Position numbers and translations under genes: made by a program
In this document: positions 10,490 to 22,485 of the stretch, piece after piece
Layout of the letters: every line of letters begins with the position of its first letter
How positions within the stretch are numbered: position 1 is the stretch's first letter
DNA from: Brachypodium distachyon
Taxonomy: Eukaryota > Streptophyta > Magnoliopsida > Poales > Poaceae
NCBI RefSeq assembly: GCF_000005505.3
Contig: NC_016133.3
Location: forward strand, 53,223,237-53,287,236
DNA: 64,000 nt
Direction of reading: 5' to 3'
The notes under the pieces: generated by a model
Seen by the model: only the letters and a program-made list of their open reading frames with translations
The model's database searches: none
What the model was told of the DNA's origin: nothing

Positions 10490-13016
10490 ATGGCCTCCAC
10501 CTCTTACTGCGCCACTCCATCGGCATCACTCCGATGCTCTGTCACCCTCTTCCTCCCCTTCGCCTCTCCTCCTTCTGTTGTCCGCTTCGAGGCTCCCCCG
10601 CTTCTCCCCCGGCGCCTTGCCATATCCCCACCAAGAACTCGAATCCCTGCTTTAGCGTCGGCGCTGGAGTCCCTAGTGCAGGAGTCTGACGATGAGGACG
10701 AGGAAGAGGAGGACGATGATGGGCCGTTCAAGGGCGAGGCTTGGGCGGCGGCCGATGAGAGGGACGCGGTGCGGTCGCCGGAGCTGGAGGTACCCGAGCT
10801 GGAGGAGCTGCCCGAGCAGTGGCGCCGCTCCAGGATTGCCTGGCTCTGCAAGGAGCTCCCCGCCTACAAGCATTCCACCTTCACCCGCATCCTCAACGCC
10901 CAGCGCAAGTGGCTCACCCAGGACGACGCCACCTACGTCGCTGTACATTGCCTCCGCATCCGCAACAACGATGCCGCCTTCCGGGTCAGTACCCTCCCGC
11001 TCCCATCTCTCTCTCGCCCATAACATGTTCGACCGATTGTCCCGTTAGACATGTTCATATTGTTTCTGGCTCATGGACTGTTCGATGTGTTGTATTGCAA
11101 ATAAATACGGAATGGGTTGATAGTTCATACTCGTTTCTTGTTTTCAGGTGTTTAGCTGGATGGAAAAGCAACAATGGTACCGCTTCAACTTTGCGCTTGC
11201 CACCAGGGTGGCAGATTTTCTTGGCAGAGAAGGCAAGGTTGAGAAATGTCGGGAGATGTTTGAGGCGATGGTCAAGCAGGGACGTGTGCCTGCCGAGTCC
11301 ACCTTCCACATACTAACCGTTGCATACCTCAGTATGCCCAAGGGACGTTGCCTTGAACATGCTTGCACTATCTACAACCAGATGATACAGATGGGCGGCT
11401 ACAAGCCTCGCCTCAGCCTTCACAACTCCTTGTTCCGTGCACTTGTTAGTAAGACAGGAGGGGCAGCGAAGCACAACCTCAGACAGGCTGAGTTTGTTTA
11501 CCACAATCTGGTCACCACCAATCTTGAGGTGCACAAGGAGGTCTATGCTGGGCTCATCTGGCTTCACAGCTATCAAGATGTCATTGATAGAGATAGGATC
11601 ATAGCTCTTAGGAAGGAGATGAAGCAAGCTGGCTTTGATGAGAGTCTTGATGTGCTGGTGTCAGTGATGAGGGCCTTCTCCAAGGAAGGGAGGGTTGAAG
11701 AAACAGAGGAAACATGGCATAAAGTTATTCAGAGGGGTTCAGAGCGTCCCGCACAGGCCTATGTCTGCCAAATGGAGGCTTATGCACGAGCTGGTGAGCC
11801 TATGAAATCCCTGGATATATTCAAGGAAATGAAGAGGCAAAGTATATCCCCAAATGTCGCTACATATCATAAGATAATTGAGATAATGGCAAATGCTAAG
11901 GAGGTAGATCTTGCAGAGCAACTTATGAATGAATTTGCTGAGAGCGATATGAAGCATCTGATGCCGGCATTTCTTGGCCTGATGTACATGTACCTGGACC
12001 TCGATATGCATGAGAAATTAGAAGTAACATTCTCAAAATGCCTTGCTAGGTGCCGCCCAAATAGAATCATGTACACCATTTATCTGGAATCAGTGGTAAG
12101 GGTTGGGAATGTCGAGAAGGCTGAGGAGGTCTTTGGTGAAATGCACAAAAATGGGACGATAGGTACCAATGTGAAGTCTTGCAACATCATGCTAAGAGGT
12201 TATATTTATGCAGAAGACTATCAGAAAGCTGAAAAGGTTTATGATATGATGTGTAAAAAGAAGTACGATATACAGGATGATTTGTTGGAAAAACTTCAAA
12301 CTGGTCGCCGTCTTGGCAAGAAAGTCGTTGTTAAGCCAAAACCTGTCAGCATGAAGTTGGATCTAGAGCAGCGTGAGATTTTGATTGGTTTGCTTCTGGG
12401 AGGCACACAAATTGAATCTCATGCACAGAGAGGCGTCCATATCGTCCATTTTTTGTTCCAGGAAGATTCCGATGCCCATTCAGTTTTAAGGGTGCACATT
12501 CATGAACGTTTCTTTGAATGGTTGACTTCAGCGAGCAGATCATTCGATGATGAGAGCAAGATACCTTATCAGTTTTCAACCATACCTCATTTACATTTCG
12601 GTTTCTTTGCAGATCAGTTCTTTCTGAAAGGCCAGCCTGTTCTCCCAAAGCTTGTGCATAGGTGGTTGTCTGCACGTGTTCTAGCTTATTGGTTCATGTT
12701 TGGAGGCTTCAAACTCCCATCAGGTGATATTGTTCTTAAGCTTAGTGGTGGAACAAGTGAGGGTGTTGAAAGAATTGTCAACTCCTTGCATGCACAGTCC
12801 TTGCCAAGTAAAGTGAAGAGGAAGGGGAAATTTTTCTGGATAGGCTTTCAAGGGACCAATTCTGATTCTTTCTGGAAAGTAATAGAACCTTATGTATTGG
12901 ATGGTTTCTTGGGTTTTGCAACACAGGAAAGTGGCAGCACTGGTTCAGTTTATGACCAAGACACTGATACTGATGGTGATGATGGTGATACTCAGAGGCA
13001 AGAAAGTGAAGAGTGA
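10490..13016 (+). CDS. OTP51: OTP51-like PPR protein with LAGLIDADG motifs, chloroplast
   Basis: In Arabidopsis and rice, OTP51 is needed to splice ycf3 intron 2 in chloroplasts and so for photosystem I assembly. Two exons, 10490-10984 and 11148-13016, give 787 aa. The N-terminus is Ser/Pro/Arg-rich like a transit peptide. An acidic run lies near residues 66-80. PPR repeats follow from about residue 165 to 555 (for example [20 protein letters not shown]). The C-terminal region carries two LAGLIDADG-like motifs, IGLLLGG near residue 573 and LAYWFMFGG near residue 674, a combination that marks OTP51. The endonuclease acidic residues look replaced, consistent with a maturase-like RNA-binding role. 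A GTG 21 bp upstream is in frame, but the ATG at 10490 is the natural start. Confidence 0.92.
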
Positions 13017-13953
13017 ATAGTCTGGAGTAGTGAGACGTCCGGTGAATTTGGGGTACTGCTGTATTTTGCTTGTTTGGTGAATAGAACTTGAAAAGTCACC
13101 AAGTTGTGATTTTGCTCGTGAGGTTAATATCTGCCAAACTTGTTTGCCCTTTATGGTGATGGCCTGTGATCGCTGTGAACTGACAACGCTTCTTTCGTGT
13201 TTCATTTTCAGTTGAAGAAGGAACTGGGGCGCTGCCCTTTGCTTCTAGAAGTGAAGACTTGAGACAATGTTCAGGAATTTGTTTATGACATCTGAAATAG
13301 TACATCAAAAGGAACACAACTGCACAGGCCTACAGATTGTATCGGGGTACTGTAACGTATACCTTTCCTTTCATGCGCACTATCCTCCTAAGTACTAACA
13401 TGTTTACATGTACTGATCTACGATTCGACCATTTGCATTTGATTTTGTTAATGGCAATACATCAAACTTGTACACTGGAGACTAGACAGTACTAGGCAGA
13501 AAAAAATTACAAGGACCCTACAGATTCGCAAGATTACTCACCCCCTATCTCTTAGGACATGATATGTGGTACTCTCCCCAATCAAGAATATGTTTTGAGC
13601 CAGGTCGAGTTGAAAACTGAGACACTTATTTTGAGTAGCTATATTTTCATTTCCAAATTCTTATTTTATTGGCGAAATGTTTTATCTACTTTTGTTAATG
13701 GCAATACTTAGCAATCTGTAAAACATATGTTTGCTCCATGAATTCTAGTAGAAAAAACAACTACCTTTCCACAATGAACCAGATATACAAAAAGAGCTTA
13801 ACATTCCTACAGATTAACCTAAGCTCGATTGCTCAGACAAAGACACAATAAACAAAGAATTTCTACTGACCTAACACCGGGATAACAACAACATGCTACT
13901 AGTAACCCCTTTGGTTGATTAGCGACCCTCGAGGTCATCTCTTCCCACAAAGG
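13017..13953. other. OTP51 / small-gene convergent intergenic region
   Basis: Holds the likely 3' UTRs of OTP51 (+) and of the small coiled-coil gene (-), which converge here. No other gene or named repeat seen. Confidence 0.5.
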
Positions 13954-14274
13954 CTACAAGTCATCGCGCAAGAGTCTATTCAACAAAGTGTTGAGCAGCG
14001 CGTCCCTCCTCTCGGCCCTGGCCTCGTCCCTGACCCTCCTCTGCTCCTCCCGCTCCATCCACGCCCGCTCCAGCATCAGCCTCTCCCGCTCCAGCCTCTG
14101 CATCTCCTGCCGCCACTGCCGCTCGAACGCCAGCCGCTCCTGCGCGTACCTCGCCGTCGCCTCCTGCCTCTGCTCGTCCAGCCGCCGCTGCTGCTCCAGG
14201 AAATCCTGCAGCACGCCACGGATGGAGGAGGCTGCCGAGCCGCCGCCCGGCTTCGGCTTCTGCGAGTCCTTCAT
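13954..14274 (-). CDS. Small charged coiled-coil protein, function unknown
   Basis: A single exon of 106 aa, from an ATG at 14274 to a stop at 13954-13956. A short Lys/Pro/Gly-rich N-terminus is followed from about residue 20 by a long helix very rich in Arg, Glu, Gln and Leu (for example QRLERERLMLERAW and MEREEQRRVRDEARAERR), ending LLNTLLNRLLRDDL. This strongly predicts a coiled coil. It resembles the C-terminal helix of plant trihelix (Myb/SANT-like) factors, but the DNA-binding part is absent, so I assign no function. The longer reading to 14292 would begin with GTG, so I chose the ATG. High GC at third codon positions and lack of stops support a real gene, though the overlapping frames are also open. 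Confidence 0.65.
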   Translation of the reverse strand: MKDSQKPKPGGGSAASSIRGVLQDFLEQQRRLDEQRQEATARYAQERLAFERQWRQEMQRLERERLMLERAWMEREEQRRVRDEARAERRDALLNTLLNRLLRDDL

Positions 14275-16125
14275 CTTCCTGCTGGCTCGCACATAGAGCT
14301 TTGTTGCGTGAGGCGGCGCTCACAACCATCTCGGCTGGGCCGGAGGCTGCGTGCGGGGTTGATAAAGGAAACGCGTACGCGGCAACGCGTGTTGGCGTTG
14401 GTGTGTGTGTGGAAGGAGTCGCCGGGGGCCACAGCTGCATCAGGCGGCAGCAGCAGCCATTTGGTTCTTGGTGCGTACAGTAGCTAGGGCCTAGGAGCAA
14501 TTCTTTACGACGCTTCTGGATCGACCGATCTCACCCCCATCACTCGGCCGGTTCATTCTTCGCGGATTTCACACCCACCGGCTCGTGGGAACGGCTTTGC
14601 TCCTGTCCACACTGGCGACGCCACGTCAGCCTGCCTCTTCCAAGAGTTTTCTTGACGTATGGCGGAATATATGGGCCGGACGGAGCCTCGTACTAGCTTA
14701 TTTCGTCAGGTGCTGCTTCTTTATGTTCGAGTGCTTTGCTTGGATCGGTGTCTATTGACTACCGCGACCGGGGTTTTCTCTTGGATGGCGATGACGTGCA
14801 CGCACGCGCGACCTGTGTGTGCCCCTCGTCCGGCACCGTCGTTGTCAAGCTAGAACGCGCCGCCCGGCCGTTCTTCTCTATCCTGTCGCGTCCCAGACAG
14901 GGCAAGACAAGCGGCTCGCAGGATAATGTTGACATGCAGCGGTCAGGTTGGTCTAGTGTTTGATTTTTTTGGCCATCGGTGGTCACACTCTGTAGAGGCA
15001 TCGCGCGCCGGAAAGTGCCGTGGCCCGTGCCCACGCTGATTCGGGCCCGAGCAAGCTTGTGCCGGAAAAGATTCACATGCACCCTAGTTACAGTCTGACC
15101 AGGCAGAGGTTTGGTCTCTGGAGGGTGAAAGCCAGGCCAAAATGCAAGCCTTTTGTATGTTTCTTTTTTGCGGGTAAAAAACCTTCATTAATCACAAATA
15201 GAGTTACAATCCCGCAAAGCGTCTGAAACAAAACTTGGTTTTTCACCGTGCCAGCACATAGCGCAGTTCTGGTTTCTAGCATCATTTGCTAAACAGTCAC
15301 TAAGAGTGTTTTGATCATGAGAGCATTTTTGAAGCTGTATGTTTCACATCACATGGATTGGGAATTTGTGCTTTGATCCACATGGGGATAAAGCAAATTG
15401 ATGAATTTGGCAAGATGCTTTTTGCGGTACTTTAAAAAAGAGTATTATGGTCAGTTCTGCTTAGTGAAAATACACACTCCACCCATTCAACACAAGCCCC
15501 TATGAGAACCCATCTCTTGTCTGGGCTCAAGTTGGATGGCAATGGGCACCAGCGCCCACAAACCCAAGAGGTCTAGATCCGATTAGCATGTGGGTTTAGT
15601 AAGAAAAAATAACCGTGGGTCCGCGAATGGTAGAAGTGTTACTTGCTTCCTTGTCTCCTTGTACAATCTTCTTCTCCTTGTACAATCTTCTGGACGAGCA
15701 TATTTTTGGGGCCGAGGTACATTGGAGAGCAGGGGATAGCAGCTGACGGGAGAGGAGCTCTCGGACGAGTAGTCGAGGGAAACCTATGGGAGAGGAGGAG
15801 ATCTTGTCAGGGGCGCCAACACCGGGGAGCAGTGCTGCTGTGTTGGTGCTGGACACTGGTAGCAGGAGCCAGAGAAGGGAGGGAGAGAGGAGAAAAACCA
15901 GAAGCGACGACGGAGGAGAATCCGGCTGCCGCAGTGCTGCATCCGGCAGCAGCGGTGAAACGGAAGAGAGAAGGACACGGGAAACCTGATCGTTGCAGGG
16001 GGCGGGGGAGAAAGAAGACGCGGGAATGGTTTTGAGGCGGGGGCAGTCCAAGTCCATTTGGGCCGACATGCACGGCCAAGTGGCCGAAAAATCGGTTGTT
16101 GGGTCGAAAAGTTGGTTGTCGAACT
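14275..16125. other. Intergenic region with a possible short retroposon tail
   Basis: The GC-rich start (14275-14600) is probably the promoter and leader of the small minus-strand gene. At 15160-15230 a T-rich stretch (CTTTTTTGCGGGTAAAA) is followed by CCTTCATTAATCACAAATAG, like the reverse-oriented 3' tail of a truncated LINE or SINE, but no target duplication was found. No gene is supported. Confidence 0.4.
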
Positions 16126-16325
16126 GAAAAATAATAATACATATTTCACCCTCAAATGTGACCCTATAGCCGGATAACCCTCCGAACTGCAAAATCGGTT
16201 ATTTAGACTCCTGAATTCCGTAATACCATTTAAATCACACCCCTTAGCGGTTTTGGGACTGACGTGGCACATTTGGGGCGGTTTAAAGGCTGAGTAGGCA
16301 AAGTTGACTCTTGTTTGACCGATGA
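16126..16325. repeat. Left terminal inverted repeat of the Pack-MULE
   Basis: Pairs with 17122-17311 with scattered mismatches and small indels. The outer boundary is uncertain. Confidence 0.75.
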
Positions 16326-16329
16326 CGTG

Positions 16330-16803
16330 GCACACGAAGTTGAAGATGGTGCTCTGGCCGGACAGGCGGGCGAAGTTTGCGCGGAACGGGAGCCACGCGG
16401 AGGCGTCGCTCCAGGCGAAGGTCTTGTCCCAGAAGTAGGCGATGAGAGGGGCGCCTGCCTTGGTGTGCTGCAACGCGAGCTCCGAAGCGTCCGCGGCGTC
16501 GAACACCTGCGCGGGCCACCAAGGGTGGCTGCGCACCTTGCACCACACCATCTTCGGCGGCACGAACTCACCCTCATGCTGGAAAGCGCAGTCGTAGCGC
16601 GCGAGAGAGCCGCCGTCGTCCTCCGCCTCGTCGCCGCCCCCTTCCTTGTGCTGCTACTGCTGCAGCTTGGGTCGGCCACGACGAGGGCTCCTGAGAACCT
16701 CCTCGACATCCGGGCGCATGACGTGGAGGCGCGAGGGGCGTGCGGGGGTGGCGTCCTTGTTGTCCCCATGAGCCTTCTTGGAAGCTTTGGAGCGTGTGGC
16801 CAT
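16330..16803 (-). pseudogene. Captured fragment of a PWWP-domain gene
   Basis: On the minus strand an ATG at 16803 opens a frame beginning MATRSKASKKAHG, with an AT-hook-like RRGRPK. A TAG stop follows at about codon 43, and the same frame then continues through an acidic segment into a PWWP domain (VWCKVRSHPWWPAQVFDA, then APLIAYFWDKTFAW). It runs into the left inverted repeat at about 16325 before the end of a normal PWWP protein. PWWP domains bind methylated histone tails and DNA. The fragment covers the 5' end of a parent gene elsewhere in the genome; the GC-rich DNA up to 17120 may be its captured leader or promoter. The in-frame stop and the truncation make it non-functional as a PWWP protein. 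Confidence 0.75.
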
Positions 16804-17121
16804 GGCGCTGGCTAGGCACGAGGCAACACGAGAGGGAAAGGGTTAGGTCAGGGCTCTCGCTGGGGTCTGTTTGGGACCAAGAAAACAAGGAGAGAAAGAG
16901 AATGGCGGACCGGAGACTCGGGGAGCTTACAGCTGAGGACGCGCTTGCTTCCCGGACGGGCTCGAGGTCGTCGGAGATGGGGAGTCGAGTGGGGAATTGG
17001 AGGAGGAGAATGGGTTGTGTTGTGTGGGGAGGAGAAGATGGCGCGGTTTTGAGAATTCTGGTTAAGACGGTAGACGCCGTCGTCGTAGATGCGGGCATGG
17101 TCGGGGAGAGCCAGCGCGAGC

Positions 17122-17311
17122 TCGCAGAACAAGAGTCAACTTTGCCTACTCAGCTTCTGAACCGCCCCAAATGTGCCACGTCAGCCTCAAAACCGTTAAG
17201 GGGTGTGATTTAAATGGTATTGTGGAATTCAGGAGTCTAAATAGCCGGTTTTGCAGTTCGGAGGTATCCGGCTATAGGGTCACATTTGAAGGTGAAATAT
17301 GGACTTATTTC
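17122..17311. repeat. Right terminal inverted repeat of the Pack-MULE
   Basis: Reverse-complement partner of 16126-16325, slightly better preserved. Confidence 0.75.
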
Positions 17312-18805
17312 AACCGGAAAATCGCCATGGCGTTTAATGCAACCGATATGAACTAATCTTGGCGCTGCACTGCTCGACAATTAACCGTCCGATTCAGACG
17401 ATTTCTTGACCGGTGCATTACATTATTTGCATCTGATTGTTTTTCAACTGCAAATACTCCCTTCTTCAGAGTTTATAAGGTCCCTGCGTATTCCTAGATC
17501 ACCGGTTCGACTAACAAAATATAAGTTACATAACAAAAAAATACCCCTGTGTTAAAACATTAAAATGTTTAAGTTATATAAGGTCTATATTGGAGTAAAA
17601 AAAATCTTTCGAATACTCTTTTTTGAGAGGACGAATACCAGGGCCTTCTCGGTGTGCTGATTTGCCTCTCTTCAGGAAGGTTGGGCTAAACTCTGACAGT
17701 TAATTAACTTGGGCCAATATACCAAGGCCCAACCTCGAACTGGGTGGCCCACAACCAGATGTGTGGTTTCCTCTCTGCAAACCAAGGGGAGAATTCGCTC
17801 ATTAAAAAAACCAAGGGGAGAAAAACCCCTACAACAAAAACAAGGGGAGAAAGATACTACTCCCATCACGGAGGGAGTACTATACATCGCGGAAACCAGG
17901 CAACCAGCGGACGTTTCTGTGAGGCGATCGAGCTAAATGCTGAAGAATAAATTACTCTATCCCAATGGCGTCGGATGCCATCGCATTCGCATTGTTCCTA
18001 TGCAGACGTACAATACTCGAGAGGCATTGTCGTCGTCGTCTTGAGATTCACGTGACGTCGTAGCACAGGACAACCCATTCATCGCAGGATCAGCAAAATG
18101 CCGCCACTGGTAGGTAGGTAGGCTTTGTTCCTTCCAGCTTGATCTTCAAAAAAGGGTCGTTCCAAGTTGAGCTATACAGTAGTATCAAGCAGAGATCCTA
18201 GATTCGACAGGTGTCCTTTCCAGCATTTCAGAAGCAGGAAACTGGTCTCTCCTCCCATTAATTTTCACCAAAGAAAATGGCAAAATTGCATGTGCGTTCC
18301 ATTGGACCATTTTACTCAGCGAGGACTGAGAACGACTTGTGCAGAACAGCAGAAATGGAGAGACTAGCCCAACAAGGCCGGTCGCTTTGACGCCTGTCTA
18401 CGTGCAGTGCAGGCTGGGGCTGGCTGGCCGTCCGCAGTGCGCCAGAGCTTTTAGTCCCCGTCCCCGTCATTCAATTCGGACCCCCTCGTACGTCACCGTA
18501 TAGAGTAGATGCCAGTCGTTGCACGCAGCAGCAGGAAGGCAGGCGCGTTGCGTCGGCGTTGGGACAGGAGCAAACAAAGGGATTATTGAATCAACGACGT
18601 TTGCTCCGGTTCCATAGCCGTAGCTCCACGGGAAAAGCTGGGAGAGAAGCACGAGAGGCGAGATTTTCTCCACGCCTTCCTTTCCCTACCAGGTTCGTTC
18701 CCGTCTCCCTCTCCTTATTAAGTCCTGCCATGGGCTGTGTGTTCCTTGTATTATGTGCTCCAGTTTCATGCTGCAGCTCTTGCTTCCCAGCTTCTTCGTA
18801 TCAGG
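17312..18805. other. Upstream region of the pectin acetylesterase gene
   Basis: No gene supported. A TACTCCCTTC start near 17455 and a GGAGGGAGTA end near 17878 resemble the ends of a Stowaway-type element, but the inside shows little pairing. The last ~250 bp are the likely promoter and leader of the next gene. Confidence 0.4.
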
Positions 18806-21400
18806 ATGGCGAATGATGGAAGCAAGCTCCGTCTCTGGTGCTCGGCCTTTGCCTGCGCGCTGGCGTTTCTCGGGGCGGACGGCTTTTTCGTGGACATCAC
18901 CTACGTCGACAGCGCGGTGGCCAAAGGAGCAGGTCAGGGACATCAGTGCTGCTACTAGACTAGAGTGAACCTTCTCTCGGCCTCTCTCTGTTTCACGCTT
19001 CATCCTTGGCTTTCTTCAGTAAAATCAATCTAGTTTAACGTTTTGCTTCTCTGATTCAGTGTGTCTGGATGGGAGCGCCCCGGCGTATCATCTCGCCCGA
19101 GGCTTCGGCTCCGGGGTGGACAGCTGGTTGGTTCATTTCGAGGTCAGTTCAGTTAATATACTTGTCGCTTTATGGTACTGTGGCATGGATTTCTAAGGAA
19201 TGTTCAGTCCAATTCTGTGTGCGAATGGTGGCAGGGAGGAGGATGGTGCAGCAATGTGACGACATGCCTGGAGCGGAAGAACACCCGGTTAGGGTCATCC
19301 AAGGAGATGGCCAAGCAGGTTGCTTTCTCTGGGATTTTGAGCAACACCCCAGATCACAACCCAGGTACAAATCTTTTCGTAGGTTTCTAGCAATGCAGGA
19401 TTCAGACTGTCCAGGCTCCATGTAAAATTCTCGTTATGCTTAATATGTGTGCAATTTGCCAAATCCCAGACTTCTACAATTGGAACAAGGTTCGGGTTCG
19501 GTACTGCGATGGCTCCTCTTTCACCGGAGATAAGGAAGAAGTTGATCCTGTGAGCCCATACTCCATGCTTTCTTGATCCTTTTTCTTTCTACCGGTGCAG
19601 ACATTCATTTAGAGTACCGTCCCGCATTGAGGTTTTGTTTAATTCTGTAATCTGGACAGACGACAAAGCTGCACTACAGAGGTGCGAGGGTGTGGCAAGC
19701 AGTGATGGAGGACCTGCTCGCAAAAGGAATGGACAGAGCTGAAAATGTATGTATTCTTATCTGCATTATGACCCACAAGTACAAGGGATCCAATTTTGGC
19801 AGCATCTAATTTCATTTTTGGAGGACGTGGCAGGCTTTGATATCGGGATGCTCTGCCGGTGGATTAACTTCCGTACTACATTGTGACAGATTCCGTGATC
19901 GTATGCCAGTGGAGGCCAATGTTAAATGTCTTTCTGATGCTGGTTTCTTCATCGACGTGTAAGACAATTCTAGTGCTAGATGCTAGTAGTTCACAGAAAC
20001 AGAAAAAAACGTGCTATCTGATTTTGCCACTTTCAAGATATACTTGTAGGCATTGCAGTACATCGCCTTTCTGAATTGAGTTGCTTGTCTAACAACTTCC
20101 ATCTTTGCTCTTACAGGAAGGATATTGCTGGAGAGAAGCATGCTGCTGACTTTTTCAACGATGTAGTCACAACACATGTATGCACATTTAATTGCTCTTT
20201 CTACCTGGTTATATTGAGATTATGTCAATAATCGATCAAGACTGATGCCTAAAATTTATTCTCTATCTATGTACAGAAGAAATTTTGAGTTTGACTAGAA
20301 TTTCAACAGTGTTGCAAAAATGCATTTACCTATACGTATGTTTTTTTTCGGATGCTAGACGTATGTTCTTTTCCCTTGTACTCTCTCCGTCCCATATTAA
20401 GTGACTCAAATTTTCCCAAATACGAATGTATCTATGCCTAAAAAGCGTCTAGATACATGTAATATTAAGTCACTTATTAAGTCACTTAACATGAGACGGA
20501 GGGAGTATCTAACTGTATTGTGTACAAATGCCATAGGGTTCAGCCAAGAATTTACCATCTTCCTGCACTTCCAAGTTGCCTCCAGGCATGGTAAGATGTA
20601 AATGCAAGCAGAGTTACAGTGCACACATAGACATCAGATTGTACACTCCCTTACCAAAACAGGTTGCTTGAATGCAGTGCCTTTTTCCTCAGAATGAGGT
20701 GAAACAGATTCAGACACCTTTGTTCATCCTAAATGCAGCATATGATTCATGGCAGGTCATCATCTGATAAGACCATTTCCGTCTGCAATATGCTTCATAC
20801 TAACATCCTTCAAGGCATTAATTTAGTTTCCTCGTGTGCTACAGGTAAGGAACATTTTGGTGCCAGGAGGTTCTGATCCTCATTGGCGAAGCTGCAAGCA
20901 CGACATAAATCAATGTTCAGAGAAGCAACTTAAGACCTTACAGGGTAAGTGCTACCGTGTTTTACTGACCGGTCAACTGGGAACCTGTTTTTCGTACATT
21001 TTATCAACACGTGACGCGCGATGGCAGGATTCAGGGACGATTTTCTGAAAGCACTGGAAGAACAAGGGAGCTCTTCCAGCAGAGGGTTGTTCATAAACTC
21101 ATGCTTTGCGCACTGCCAGTCGGAGATACAGGAGATATGGTTTGCGCCCGATTCCCCAGTACTCGGAAACAAAGTAAGTAAAACCCTTGAATCCATGAGT
21201 GTTTGCGTCAAAGTTCCCATGGCTAGAGCCGGCTACCTGCTGTTGACCTGACGAGAGCTTCTCTCCCTCTCTTCTCGTTGCAGAAAATAGCAAATGCAAT
21301 TGGGGACTGGTTCTATGACCGCAGTCCGTTTCAGGAGATTGACTGCCCTTATCCTTGTGATTCAAGTTGCCATGTCTTCAAGAATTCCTCGGAGACATAG
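18806..21400 (+). CDS. Pectin acetylesterase (CE13), secreted
   Basis: Removes acetyl groups from pectin in the cell wall. Twelve exons join in frame: 18806-18932, 19060-19142, 19235-19364, 19470-19549, 19660-19746, 19834-19958, 20117-20177, 20537-20590, about 20679-20755, 20845-20944, 21028-21173 and 21284-21400. They give 395 aa, the normal family length. Residues ~8-26 are a hydrophobic signal peptide. The catalytic Ser lies in GCSAGG (about residue 176), the Asp in NAAYDSWQ (about 272) and the His in NSCFAHCQ (about 337). Other family marks are VHFEGGGWCSN and [12 protein letters not shown]. Many Cys fit a secreted protein. Boundaries of exon 9 may be off by one base. Intron 7 contains a Stowaway MITE. 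Confidence 0.93.
20381..20505. mobile_element. Stowaway-type MITE in pectin acetylesterase intron 7
   Basis: About 125 bp with inverted ends CTCTCTCCGTCCCAT and ATGAGACGGAGGGAG, flanked by TA on both sides (20379-20380, 20506-20507). The internal part also pairs (AAGTGACT/AAGTCACTT, AATGTATCTA/TAGATACAT). Confidence 0.85.
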
Positions 21401-21605
21401 CAGCTAGCATCGCTTCATGTTATACTATCCCCATTGATCACAATTTATTGTTTGCTACGTTTGATGCACCGCCACTAGTGATCTGCGTTTGCAACTTGCA
21501 AGAGGACACGGCGTGGGCGCGTGGCAACCATTAAATTTTGTATTACAGGAATAAAGCTATTAATCAGCGTTTTTCTGATATCCGCGTAAATCCACGCTGA
21601 GCTTA

Positions 21606-21939
21606 GGGCATGTACAATGGTTGATAAGACTGTCTTATCTTAAGTGTTCCACGTCATTTAGAAAAGACAACAAAGTATGTTGTGCAATGGGTTTATCTCT
21701 TAATATTATATCTTAAAATTAATGCTTAGATGAATAAAATCAACTAAATAAATCCTAAGAAAAGGTGAAATCTAGTACAATGAGAAAATTGCCTTATCTT
21801 TACCTTATCATTCTTGTGAAGAGTTCATCTTTAATTAAGAGAAAGCTCGTGCCTTTTCTTCGTTTCTCTCTTACACATCAGATTTTATCCTGTGTGGCAC
21901 CGTTAAGAGAAGGCTGACGTCATCCCATTGTACACGCCC
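21606..21939. mobile_element. Tourist-type MITE (PIF/Harbinger-like)
   Basis: 334 bp with ends GGGCATGTACAATGG and CCATTGTACACGCCC that are inverted copies with one mismatch. It is flanked by TTA at 21603-21605 and 21940-21942. It sits between the convergent ends of the pectin acetylesterase and YAK1 genes. Confidence 0.85.
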
Positions 21940-21942
21940 TTA

Positions 21943-22485
21943 GCCAGCTAAGGTTAATGCGTCGGACATTTTTTTACAGTGTGTTGATCCTATAGGTCAG
22001 GCTGCATGCCTACGAAGCTCCTAACTAACTACGAGTTTGGTGTGTGCACGGCTGAAATTAGGAATAAATTTGATGCACCGAAAGGCCTGAATTTGTCTTG
22101 CTAGCACGGCTGAAATTAGGAATGCGTCATAGCATTCAACAAAGGGAGCACAGCTACTTTTCTCGCTTTTCTTTTGGCAGGTACTAGCCATCATTCATCA
22201 CCCCATCCTTTGTTTTTGCGGGGATCACCCCATCCTTGTCACCTTGTGTGTAACAAAGAACAAAGAATGCTATAATTATCTCCTAAAAAAAAGAATGCTA
22301 TAATTATAGCCCATACGATATAACTTCATGATCCGAGTACCACATGGGGACAGCAATAGGAGGAATGCTACAAATCGCAAGATTAACAGCACGGTAAATA
22401 GCGCAACAATGAATTGCAAACACAAACAAATTCATGCCATCAATTGGATGGCATTCCTCCAGAGTCCAGATCAAAGGCCAAGGCC
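21943..22485. other. Convergent 3' flanks, no gene seen
   Basis: Probably includes the 3' UTR of the minus-strand YAK1 gene. A short direct repeat, AGAATGCTATAATTAT, occurs twice at 22265-22310. Confidence 0.5.

Larger units (their letters stand above)
16126..17311. mobile_element. Pack-MULE (Mutator-like element) with captured gene piece
   Basis: Two long inverted repeats of about 190 bp (16126-16325 and 17122-17311) flank about 0.8 kb of GC-rich DNA. The arms share, in inverted order, ATATTTCACC, CAAATGTGACCCTATAGCCG, TTTAGACTCCTGAATTCC, ACCATTTAAATCACACCCCT and GACTCTTGTT. Long terminal inverted repeats around a host gene fragment and no transposase are the mark of a Pack-MULE. The outermost 20 bases of each arm have diverged, and I could not find a matching 9-bp target duplication, so the ends are approximate. 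Confidence 0.75.

Noticed and set aside
17455..17880. A ~425-bp Stowaway-type element
   Set aside because: Only the outer ~10 bp look right; the interior arms do not pair and no TA duplication could be confirmed.
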